Notes under the pieces: generated by a model | The model's database searches: none | Told to the model about the DNA's origin: nothing | The model's input: the letters and a program-made list of their open reading frames with translations, nothing else | Part shown: in pieces, positions 46,791 through 56,984 of the stretch | Layout of the letters: every line of letters starts with the position of its first letter | How positions within the stretch are numbered: position 1 is the first letter of the stretch | Assembly: GCF_002078875.1 (NCBI RefSeq) | Contig: NC_034438.1 | Location: 22,953,030 to 23,017,029, forward strand | Source: Numida meleagris | Taxonomy: Eukaryota; Chordata; Aves; Galliformes; Numididae | DNA: 64,000 bases | Direction of reading: 5' to 3' | Program-made: the position numbers and the translations under genes

Positions 46791-48917
46791 TATCACCCAT
46801 GAAGCCATGTGCTTGGTTGAATAATAGACTGCACATCTCTTTGGCACAAGATAAGCATTTAAAAATGAGTGTGTCAACATGACTGACAGGGTTCTATTTA
46901 TAATAGCTCAACATGAATGCATTTACCTTTTTCTCATCAATAAATTTTGCTCAGAGATACTATATCAAACCTCTTCAATTCTGAGCTGTGGTAAAAGCAT
47001 TTCTGAGTTCAGGATTTGTTTGGTTTTCTCACCTGTGTTTTTGCAAAGTATATTTAACATGCCATCTTTCATATTTTTTATTTGAAGTACTTTATACCAT
47101 TGTGCAATGCTTCACACACTGTAGCAATCAGAAGCATATTCTCCATGCTAAACCTTTAGATGAGAAATGTAGACTTTAATAATCTTTCTGTTAGACCACG
47201 TAATTTTGGGATGTAATGTTTAAAAAACATGGCTGTGTTTTTTGATCTGCTAGAAGTCCTCCACTGCACTCTTTAAATAAGTAAATGGCAAAGATGAGTT
47301 TTCCCATTAGCAGGCAGTATGACAGAATAATATGTGGTGTAATGATGTGGAAAAGCAGCCAATATAAATCTTCAAACTGTTGTCATCTGATAGGGGCATC
47401 ATATGACTGCATTAGATTTATGTTCTGGAAGAGATTCTTTGGGTTATTTTTATATTATATATAAAAATATATATTTTATATTTTTTTCTCTTGTTTATGT
47501 AGTATTTTCTTGAAGGAGGAGATGGGTTCTTTTTTCCTTCCTTCCACTTCAATATTTTATGATGTAAGCTGAGCTAAGCCCTCCCTAATCTGTGCATCAA
47601 GTTCTAAACAAGTTTTATAGCCTTATTTATCCAGGAACACTATACAAATCTGATGTAAACAGGGAATTTGGGTATGCACAAGAAGTGCTTATTAAGAGAA
47701 AACTAATTCATGGTATGATGCCTACTAATAAAATGGAAACTTAGAAAGACATTCACACACACACTCAGAGAAATTATATCCAATCATTTACTTTCCAAAT
47801 GTTTGGTTTCTGTATTCTTTCTGATGTATATTTGCCCCACTATGATGTACTGAATTTCCTCTTTTTAGAAACCTCTAGTATTACTTCTGATATTGGATTG
47901 CACACGGTCACTGCACCTCTCATGAACTGCTCTTCTTGTTTTAGAGGCAGAAATCTGTCAGTTGAGTCCTTCAGATTCCCCAGATTGTTTGAAAATCATC
48001 TCTTGAAAATGCTAGATATTCAAAATCAGTTTTTGTCCCCTCCTCGTGTCTTGTTTCTATTCCAGTTACAGACTTGCCCTTTGATAGTCCTTTGTAAGCA
48101 GGTATCAGCTGGTAGAATTGTTATGGAATTCTTAGGTTTTGTTTTGTAAAGATGGCTTTCTTATGACAGCCAGTGTGCAAGATGGCTGAAGGTTTGGATC
48201 CTGTTGGAGTGTCTGAATCCCTCCTTGTTTCAGTACAGAACTTGTCTCCTCATCCCTACTATATACATGTCATTTTTTTTTCTGAGCTACTTCATTTAAA
48301 GAAGATATAAATATTCCTCTTGAGTGGGAGTCAGTGCATAGTTAACATCTGAGAATTTGCTGCAGTTCTGTATTATGGGGTCACACCATAAACTAATTTT
48401 TCTGCCAAAGACACCATGAAGACATGCTTCACAGACTCCCGGTGTTCTGCCATAGAAGCTGACAGATGTGGATCTATGTGAATGTAGCCAGTTATTCCAG
48501 GGAGTCAGCTCTCTTCTGCATGGATACAAGTTGAGAGCTAGCTTGCTTTCTGAAGTGATCCAGTAGTACTTATTCAGGAGACTTTTAAGTCCTATGAACA
48601 AATTTAGCATTTACAGTTCTTAGAGTGAGCATTCTTAAAATGAGATAAACATATGATAGCTCTATAAGAGATGAGTCCTGTTATCTGAACTCAAGAGTGA
48701 TTTTCTCCATTGGTAATCAAATCACTTTCTGGGCTGCAGTTTAAGTTCCAAGAATTAAATATATCCAGTGAATTTTAGCATGGATCTTTGTACATACATT
48801 TAACATTCTATATACAATGTGTAAAAGTAAATGAATGATGCTTTGCTTTCCATCAGAATTCTGAATATGACTTCATTTATATGCTGTGTACATAACTTAG
48901 TTTACTATTCCATTAAG
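46791..48917. other. End of ARSB intron 6, no gene seen
   Basis: AT-rich DNA ending at the acceptor tattccattaag (48917). It includes a TA-rich stretch at about 47450-47487. Open frames at 47799-48149 (+) and 48296-48610 (-) are not recognised. Confidence 0.55.
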
Positions 48918-49046
48918 GTCTTGGCATTGACAACAGGACATCTTTACCGCAGATCAATTCTTTTCTGTGGGATAATACACTTTTCAATATCTCCATGCAT
49001 GCAGCAATCCGTCATGGAAAATGGAAGTTACTAACTGGATACCCAG
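48918..49046 (+). CDS. ARSB: Arylsulfatase B, coding exon 7 (partial gene)
   Basis: A 129-bp exon between ccattaag and CCAG|gtaaaa. Its first two bases complete the Cys begun at 28444, and the last base begins the Gly of the next exon. The second half, [16 protein letters not shown], is the strongly conserved ARSB block. The first half ([15 protein letters not shown]) is the variable loop of the family. Two sequons are visible: N-R-T in the loop and N-I-S before the conserved block; the second matches a mammalian glycosylation position. The mammalian exon is 123 bp as I recall, so this one is two codons longer with phase kept. Confidence 0.95.
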
Positions 49047-49537
49047 GTAAAAAAGTAACACTTTTTTTTTGTACATAATGTTGTATCTCCCCCATCCTAA
49101 GCAGTTTTATTCTATTTAATATATTACCATTTCTCTTACTTATTCTGATAGCTTTTCAGGATTTTAGTCAAATGCACAAATCTAGAAGGGGCATTCTAAA
49201 ATCCAGTCATATTCTTTCATATTGCAAATATGTTATACATAGTTGACCTCTACAGTACTGGAAAGACTATCAAGATGAAAGTCCATGAAATTACTTGATT
49301 TGGAATTCAGCAACATGCAAGTTTGAATCTCAGTGGTGCATGTTTTTTTGTACAAATATAATTTATGTATAGGTAGTCTTGGAGTAGAGAGACTCCTGGT
49401 GCTGGAATAGCAATGCAGCAACAGTCGCTGGCCAGTGAGTTGTCAAGGGGACCTACTGATTTCCTCATTTACAGTATAATTGTGCCTCTCTACTGCTGCT
49501 CTGTATCTGAGAATTAACACTGTTCCTGTTTCTGTAG
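49047..49537. other. ARSB intron 7
   Basis: Short 491-bp intron with GT (49047) and a pyrimidine-rich acceptor, ttcctgtttctgtag (49537). No repeat seen. Confidence 0.9.
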
Positions 49538-49803
49538 GCTGCAGTCATTGGTTCCCTCCACCATCTTTGTTCAATGAGTCACAGATTCAGTCATACGATC
49601 CACCAACGAAGAGACTTTGGCTATTTAATGTTGTTCGTGATCCTGAAGAGAAATATGAGTTGTCTGAAAAGTATCCTCATGTGGTGAAAAAGCTGCTCTC
49701 ACGTCTTCAGTACTATTATAAACATTCAGTGCCCGTGTTCTACCCTGATGAGGATCCCCACTGTGATCCAGCAGCAACTGGGGTCTGGGGTCCCTGGGCA
49801 TAG
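49538..49803 (+). CDS. ARSB: Arylsulfatase B, last coding exon with stop codon
   Basis: A 266-bp exon, the same size as the coding part of the mammalian exon 8. It starts by completing the Gly codon, then reads C-S-H-W-F-P-P-P. Conserved blocks follow: [10 protein letters not shown], the sulfatase C-terminal 'R-D-P-x-E' motif; [14 protein letters not shown]; and the typical ARSB C-terminus [15 protein letters not shown] plus one residue. The stop TAG is at 49801-49803. The C-terminal subdomain packs against the catalytic domain, and its cysteines form disulfides in the lysosomal enzyme. No frameshift or internal stop, so this end of the gene looks functional. Confidence 0.97.
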
Positions 49804-50859
49804 TGCACAGCACTGTATCCCGCAAAACATACCTGCAGTAGTGTTTGGTTTATGGACCTCAGGATACTAGTCACATCTGTCTTACCTTGTTTATTACACG
49901 ATTGCTAATTGTGAATTCATTCCTCGCTTATTCTTTAAAAGTATTTCTTACTCTTAAAATATGGTCAGAATTTTATTTCAGCCTTTCCCGATTATTGTTT
50001 GTGAAATATTGATAAAGTTATAAATCTGTTGTTCAAGTGTTCTTAGTTAACATTATGCCCTTAAAGCAGAAAGTAAAATGTTGCCTCCTTCTCAGAAAGG
50101 GATTACTTTTGTTAAAAAGCTGCAGTGAGTCGTGGCAGCAGAAACCTTCAGAATTCTCCCATGGAATAAATGGATTTTTTTGTTTTGTGTTTACCCAGGA
50201 GACAAATTCTATTGAAAGCTGTTACATTACCCATTAAAAAAAAAAAAAAAAAAAAAAACCCAACAGTTGACATTACAATTTTTGGCTTTAACGTACACTT
50301 CTATCTAGAAAAGGCAACAGGAAGAATTCTGAGAGTAAAAAAAAGAAAACATCAATCTCTAAGAATACACCAAAATCCTTAATCCTTGTTTGTTGTTAAC
50401 ACATCAACAGAGGGTGAGGTGAGTACAGCAGTTGAGGTGGAACAACCCCATGCAGGTTCATGCTTGGCTCTGACTGGACAGAAAGTGTTTTTGTGGAAAA
50501 GAACTTTTGTGGAAAAGAAGAATTTTTGTGGACAAGAAATTGAAGAGAAGGTGCTACATTCTGTCTTGGTGAAGGTGACCAATCACTTATTTGTCTATAT
50601 GGGCGTGAATGTAGTGAGCACATGAAGAGAAGTTGTTTATTCTCCTCTGCTCAGCAGAGTGTTCTAGGTTTCGCTGTACAAGGAAGATATTGGCATACTT
50701 AAAGGCTATGGATATGATCATTTGGAGGAGAGCAAATTTAAAGGGGTTAAAGGAATGAGTTACCTTAGACTGGAGAAGAAAGAAGGCAGAGCCTTCTATC
50801 TTCAGTTACCTAATGTGAGGACATAGAGAAGGTGAAGGATCTGGAAACACCCATCAGAG
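49804..50859 (+). other. ARSB: ARSB 3' UTR, end uncertain
   Basis: Follows the stop codon. The first canonical AATAAA is at 50165-50170; another is at 51576-51581 beyond a CR1-like fragment. A run of 23 A at 50236-50258 is genomic simple sequence. I cannot tell which signal is used; mammalian ARSB has a long 3' UTR, so the transcript may extend past this block. Confidence 0.55.
50165..50170 (+). terminator. Possible ARSB polyadenylation signal
   Basis: AATAAA about 360 bases after the stop codon, the first canonical hexamer downstream. No clear GT-rich element could be confirmed, apart from TTTTTTTGTTTTGTGTTT immediately after it, which is suitable. Confidence 0.45.
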
Positions 50860-51060
50860 ATGCACAAAGATGGGAGGCACACAGTTCTAATTCAATATAA
50901 GAAAAAAAAATCAAATCACACCATGAAGGTGGTCAAATATTGGAACTGTGAGGCAGTGGTATCCCCATCCTCAGAGGTGTTCAAACCTGGGTTGAAGGAG
51001 ACCATGAGCAATGTTATCTAACTCTGATGTTGGGTCTCACTTGAAGTTGGGCCTACTTTT
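50860..51060 (+). mobile_element. Diverged CR1-like fragment
   Basis: 'ggaactgtgaggcagtggta', 'tcctcagaggtgttcaaacc' and 'ttgaaggagaccatgagcaa' resemble the CR1 3' UTR with its 'gaggtgttcaaggccaggttg' block, but strongly diverged. The ends are approximate. Confidence 0.6.
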
Positions 51061-51837
51061 GTGGGGAAAAAACAAGATTATTTCCAAAGGTCCTTTCAGC
51101 ATGCATTATTCAATCATTCCACAATGAAAAAAGCCGTACTCTTACTGCCTGTCATTGTGATGAGTAACCCTTCTTCTCAGATTTTATTTCTTTGTCACTG
51201 TAGAAGAAACTGTTTTCATCTTGAAGTGGGCTCTGAGCCATGAAGAAACCAGACCAACCAACATTTCTCAGTTGCTCATCAAATTGATGCAAAATCAACC
51301 TACCAGCTCTCTTAATGTATCAAGTCTCTGGAGTCTGACCAGAGTTCTGGTATTACTTCTCACTGTCCCTAGCCAAGTTCGCAAGCTGCAAAGCTTCAGC
51401 TGTCACCCTATCAAGAAAGTAGGGATCTAATGGTCTATTTTCAGGGTCTAGGACAAAGTCCAGTAATTTGCATTAAAGTTTTGCAGACGTTTTTGCCATT
51501 TTCCCTCAGGAAGTGTGCTATTTGTTAGCAAACATTCATGATGAGAGAGACTTAACAGAATTTGCGCATTTTCAAAATAAAAAGATAAACCAGTGAAAAG
51601 ATGAAATTTAAGAAAACTGAAATGTATGTGAAAATAAACAAGGTCCTTTCTGATACAGGTGATTTTCTGTTACACTGTCTTAAATCTAGCTTGTCTTTTG
51701 CACCTTCAGTGTGTTACTAAAAGCAGAAATGAAGCCAAAGCTCTCCAAAAAGCTGTTTATCAGTACAGCTTTTTTCCCAGTCTTATGTTCTTGTCACTTC
51801 TACTCATTTATTTCAGTGTTTTTTTCTATTCTATGTA
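51061..51837. other. ARSB 3' flank or late 3' UTR, nothing else seen
   Basis: Unremarkable AT-rich DNA with an AATAAA at 51576-51581. Confidence 0.5.
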
Positions 51838-52300
51838 GAATTATAGAATCATTAAGGTTGGAAAAGACCTCCAAGATCACCTAGTCCAGCCATCAGTCCA
51901 TCCCCACCATGCCTACTAAACCATGTCCCTGAGTGTCACATCTCCATGTTTCTTGAAGACTTCCAGGGACAGTGAGTCTACCACCTCCCTCAGCAGCATA
52001 TTCCAGTGCTTCATCACTCTTTCTGAGAAGAACTTTTTCCTCATATCCAACTTGAACATCCCCCGATGTAACTCGAGACCAATGCCTCTTGTCCTGTCAC
52101 TACCTGGGAGAAGAGGCTGCCTCCCATCTTGTCACAGCCTCCTTTTAAGGAGGTGTAGAGAGCAATAAAGTCTCCCCTGAGCTTCTTCCTCTCTGGACTA
52201 AGCAGTCCCAGTTCCCTTAGTTGTTCCCTTAAGACTTGTGCTCCAGACCCTTCACCAGCTTTGCGTTCCTTCTTTGGACACACTCCAGGGTTTCAGTATC
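51838..52300 (-). mobile_element. CR1 LINE 3' fragment
   Basis: On the + strand it opens with 'attatagaatcattaaggttgg', the inverted CR1 3' end, and continues with 'cctccaagatcacctagtcc', 'gaacatcccccgatgtaa' and 'gacacactccagg'. The element reads on the minus strand and is 5'-truncated near 52300. Confidence 0.93.
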
Positions 52301-55191
52301 TGTCTTTATTTCTCCTCAGCCTTGAAGTAGGGGAAAGAAGAAAAATAGTTAAGAAGGAAATAGTTCTTCTGCACTGGGGAAACCTATATTCCCTGTGGTT
52401 TGATTGGATAGTTTCTGGATCCGTGTGTCTAACCAAGATTCAGTGTCCCTTTCTATTCACCTGTCCTTGGCTGAAAGCAAATGGTTGCAGGAGAGTATGA
52501 ACAGGGCAAGAGTATGCGTTAAGTTCTCAAAATTGTCCCTGAGTTTAAATTATGGCTTAGAGCCTCAGAGATTTAACTTTCTTGCATTTAGTTGTCTTCA
52601 GCAATATTTTACATTCTATGAGGTTGTTCAGCTATTCCTAAAACCCTTGTAAACTGTTGGTATTCATACAGTCCTCTTCCACATTTCCACAGCTTAACTA
52701 CATGCTGTGTGAGGAACCATTTGTGTTTGTTTATGAGCTGCTTTCAGATAATTAAATTTTCACTGATAAAATACATATGCTGTGACAGAATCTCTTACTA
52801 TACACCACATTTACCAACTTTCATATTAACCAGTATCTGTAAAATATATTAAAAAATAATTATTTTCTGAAGAGGTGGTCTCCAAACTTACACGTGACCG
52901 TATCTCCTCCCATTTTCTAAAACCCATTTAAATGCTTTACGGACTACACAGCAGCATTTAATTTTTGAGCTTGTGAAGACTGTTTGTGATAACTGAGACT
53001 CAAACTCTGTTATTAGCTGTCCACAGCAAGGAATGGAAAACATTATCAACAAAACCTTTTTATAAGTTTAGGCAGCTTGACAAAGCTTCCATCTTTTATG
53101 GCCCTAAAAATCCTTTATTGCACTTCCCTTTCCTCACTATTACGATATGTTTATTTTACACCAGTTTCATTATTTATAACAGTTTATAACTTCAATGTTA
53201 ATAATGCAATTCTGACTTCCGTAATCTAATTTTCTGTAATTTATATTTAGTAAAATATGGAATGTGAGATTTGGAATATGGGAAACTTCAGTACAGCAAC
53301 TTTGGGAAGTTACTGTTTCTTTATTTTATGCATTAATGATGCTGCTTGGCCTTCAAATGGCTTTTTGAAATAAATCATCCAAATATCAGAGGTTCCATCT
53401 GTTTAGTCCTCTATTCCTCATTCATTCAAAACGTGGTTAATTTATTCTTGCTACCAAATTTCACATGGAGAAGTTGACAATCATTCCCTTGTTTATAAGG
53501 CAAGGCGAGTAGATCCAATGCATTTATATTACTGCCACTTTTGAAAGAGTTGGCTAGGTTTTTTAGTGCATATTTATTTAGCACCATGTCTACACTCGTA
53601 CATACATAAGACAAGAAAGGTGGCTGTTCTCAGTCAATATCCACATATAACATTTTAGATTGTAAAGCAATTACATGATGTGGCTATCACAATAAAAGGG
53701 ACTGGACTTGGGGGTGAGGGGAGCGTGGAACTTCTGCCCTGCATTCCTATATGTCATTCAGCACCCTGCACTTACACTATATGATTTTTGGTGTGGGCTT
53801 ACCCACAAGAGTGGAAACTTCAGTCAACGATGTTTTTAATACAGATACTGTTTTTATTACGGTGAAGTCCATTTTCATGGAAACAAAAGAAGCATAAGCT
53901 AACTTGCAAAAGCTCAAGTAATTTGTGTATTTGAGCTTCCCATCTATGTCAGCTCCTTGGCTAAAGCAACAACAAATTTTAATTTCAGAGGTACGTAGAG
54001 CTTTTATATGTTCTCTTTTATCCATGTCCTGCAGTGTGCATTTTAGTACCTTGCTGCTAGGAGTTCATCTGACAGGAAGAGACTGTGGCCTACTACTGTC
54101 TTCTTTAAGTATTAAATTCACTCTTTATTTCCCCTTTTTCCTTACAAAGAGATGATATATTTTGACATCCAAGGATTCAATATTTTTTCTTTAATGATTA
54201 ATTGTATATTTTAATTCCTAATTATTTTATCTGGATGGTCCTGCATAAAATATTTTAATTGAACTGAGTCAGGAAAAAAACCAAACAGCTGATTTACACA
54301 TTCAGGTTGACATCAGTAAAGAGCCATGTACTCTACAATTATTTCAAATTGGGAAGTACAGAATCCTTTATATGTTTTGTGGAGACTCAAATGATGTTCA
54401 AAAATGCAAGCATTTTGAACTCTCTAAAGAAAATTTGATTACATTCTTTATAATTTAAGATTCATTCTTAATGTAGCAAACTTCTGAGGATTTTGGATTT
54501 GTAAGTGTCCATTTGTATACTGTAAAGCTTAAGCTTCGGAAAAGTAACCATGTTTAGGAGGGATGTTCATTCTGCATTGCTTATTTACAAAAAGATACAT
54601 GCAAAGAAGGAAATAATGATTTTATAAGCAAAATCAAGGCCTGTTCCTAAGTCAAAGGCTCTAAATTCAGCCTAAAAATAATTTGTTCAGTTTTCCTAAG
54701 TTGATACTTGGGGCCTTGAATAAAACACTTATGTTTAATCCTTTTTATAATCTCTGAACAGTAGAACCCAGAATTTAAACATTTAAACCCTTGTGGTCTG
54801 GATGGATTTGAAGATCCCATGGCTGTTCCTGTTGGCCTCTGGAAATTTGTCTCTCATGTCACAGTGGTTTACCAGTAGTAACACTAGTAGGGATTTCCAA
54901 AGCTCTTGCATGTTTTCTTGAAGGAATTATAAATGAGCTTGAGGTTACACAGAGAATCCTGTTATACCTGTGCCACCCTATTGCAGACTTATTAAAGAGT
55001 CCTGATGGAAAGGATGACAATGACAGAACCATTGATACAGGATGTGTGATAGAGTCATGCACAGCAGGACATGTATTCTGTGTGTGTAGTCATGCTTGAA
55101 ATCCTAGGGCCTGGGAAACCTAGATGAGAAATAGGAAAACCAGTCTAAATAATGAAAGCTTTACAAAGAAAAATCTGTGGTGTCATGCAAT
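52301..55191. other. Intergenic, no gene seen
   Basis: AT-rich. A diverged patch at about 52660-52740 ('ttccacagcttaactacatgctgtg') may be an old CR1 fragment, but I cannot support ends. Open frames here are short and unrecognised. Confidence 0.5.
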
Positions 55192-55196
55192 ATGTG

Positions 55197-55755
55197 TGTC
55201 ATGGTTTTATGATTTTTGGTTATCAGTATTCCACATCATAACATCATGTAGTGCACTGGGAGTTAAAGAGTTAATGTTCCAGTTCCGTGGATCATGGATA
55301 GTTCCAAGTACCTGGTCCTCAGAAGACATTTCCCAGTGGACTCCTTGCTTTTCTGTTACCATTTTTTCTTCAGAGGGAAAGATAATAACTGTTTGCATCT
55401 CATGAGATGTGCCCTTTTGCTCTCTCTTTTCCTCCTGCTTGTCCTGGCAGCATCTCTCTCCCTAGCCGTCTCACTGCCAGCATTAGAGTAAGGCCTGGTT
55501 TTTGGACACTCTCTCTCATTTTATTTGATTTATTAGCTTCAATTCCAATTATATTGTATTATATTGTGTTCTTTTGCATTCTAATACCTTCTTTAGTAAA
55601 TTAGTTTGTTCCTCTTCAGATCTTTGCCACTGCTTTGTTTTTAGGCCCATCTCTCTACCCTTTCCCCTTTTGCTTTTCCTGGGGCATGTGTCCGTGGGTT
55701 CCCCTGCCCCATTAGTCACGGAACCGGGCCTAACCTGCCCGTAAACCGTTCACCA
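55197..55755 (+). mobile_element. Diverged LTR of the same family as 11078-11586
   Basis: Begins TGTCATGGTTTTATGATTTT and shares long blocks in order with the reverse complement of the intron 4 solo LTR: 'attccacatcataacatcat', 'gttaccattttttcttcaga', 'gcattagagtaaggcc' and, near the end, 'cacggaaccgggcctaac' and 'gtaaaccgtt'. The right end is decayed (expected GTTGACA reads GTTCAC), and no clear 5-bp target duplication remains. No primer-binding site follows, so it is probably a solo LTR, older than its sister. Confidence 0.88.
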
Positions 55756-55759
55756 TGAT

Positions 55760-56760
55760 CCATAATCTATCCATGAGTTGTGCTTAGCCTAGGAACACCA
55801 AGCCAATTCCAGAATGTAGTTTTCAAGAGATAATTCTTCTCCATTTGGCAGCCTGCTTGCAGGCATCTCTCCAATTGGACCCCGAAGCTATCTCGTAACA
55901 CTAACCATAGCTCTGACATGAAGGAGAGGTGGGCTGAGCCTTAGACCAGCATCCTTACCTTGTAAAAGAACCCTGAGACACTTCTTTCTGAAACCTGCCC
56001 GTTTGACATCACTATTGCAGACACTGTCTCAGTGGACCTCAGTCTTTATGTCTCTACTAACCATGACACTAATGCTAGCTCTAAGTCTAAAACTTCATTT
56101 GAGTCTTAACCTAAGACTCAAGTTGTAGTTGAGATAGTAGAGAAGCAAAAGGATAATGCTTTCTGGACCTTACCCCATCTGCCAGCACCATTGCACCCAC
56201 CATACCTGGGCAGCTACCTTTTTATCTCACTCCTAATCCTAGGATTTGCTGCTCTCCAAACTTGAAGGTTAACCTTAACCCTAGCCATGGGCTAAGCCTA
56301 AGCTCAGGACCCCAGGTCATGGCCAGAGGAAAAAGCTTCTCAGGCAAGCATCACGAGAAGGAGAGAAGCCTTAAGCTGCTTTTGGCAATCCCCACCTCAA
56401 TTGGACCCCTAGATGTTGTCTGTCTTCTAATCCTAGAACTCCCTGAGGCATTAGCCACACAATTGCGTTTGTAGTGTCTTTAGGATAAGACTTAGTCCCT
56501 TGCTAGGCTGATAACAGAGTCTGTCGAAAGTACCAAGCAAGGACTATCTCCAGGGTCCAGCTGGAGATCCACCTCAGAGAATATGGAGATAGGGCTGGAA
56601 GCAAGTCTACAACACAGGGTCTAAAGACAGCTCAGGGAAGGACTGAAGGCCCAGTGCTGAGCTGAAATGGGGGTCTTGGTCCTAAGGTTAGAGGCTGACA
56701 GTTCCCAGATGAGGTTGCTCAGCATCATTAAAATCTCTGAACAGACTCAGGGCTGTGACA
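55760..56760. repeat. GC-rich block with degenerate telomere-like words
   Basis: Directly after the LTR. Repeated partial matches to CCTAA/CCCTAA occur: 'cactaaccatagctctga', 'ctcctaatcctagg', 'ggttaaccttaaccctagcc', 'gggctaagcctaagctcagg'. It is GC-richer than the flanks and has no coding pattern. It may be a degenerate satellite or an interstitial telomere-like tract; the assignment is tentative. Confidence 0.4.
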
Positions 56761-56813
56761 GCTATATTCCTAATCCTGAATATAGCCATGAGATGAGCCT
56801 GAAGAACCGTTTC

Positions 56814-56838
56814 TACAGTACAGTACAGTACAGTACAG
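56814..56838. repeat. (TACAG)5 microsatellite
   Basis: Five perfect copies of TACAG, followed by a C-rich stretch. Confidence 0.95.
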
Positions 56839-56956
56839 CCCAACCCAGCCCTTCCCTTGGCAGCCAGTTGCAGCCCCACCCTGACTGCACCCCTAGGTTT
56901 AGTGTAGCTATAAATAATCTGAGCTTTGTAATAGGAAAGTAGTGCTTTTCCTAAGG

Positions 56957-56980
56957 AAAAACAAAAACAAAAACAAAAAC
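56957..56980. repeat. (AAAAAC)n microsatellite
   Basis: Four copies of an A5C unit, the last followed by C. Confidence 0.9.
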
Positions 56981-56984
56981 CATC

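Noticed and set aside
50236..50258. Run of 23 A after the ARSB stop, considered as a retrocopy tail
   Set aside because: The nearest AATAAA is about 65 bases upstream, too far, and the preceding sequence is the ARSB 3' UTR itself.
52660..52740. Possible ancient CR1 fragment
   Set aside because: Only a short patch resembles CR1 and no boundaries could be supported, so it is mentioned within the intergenic entry only.
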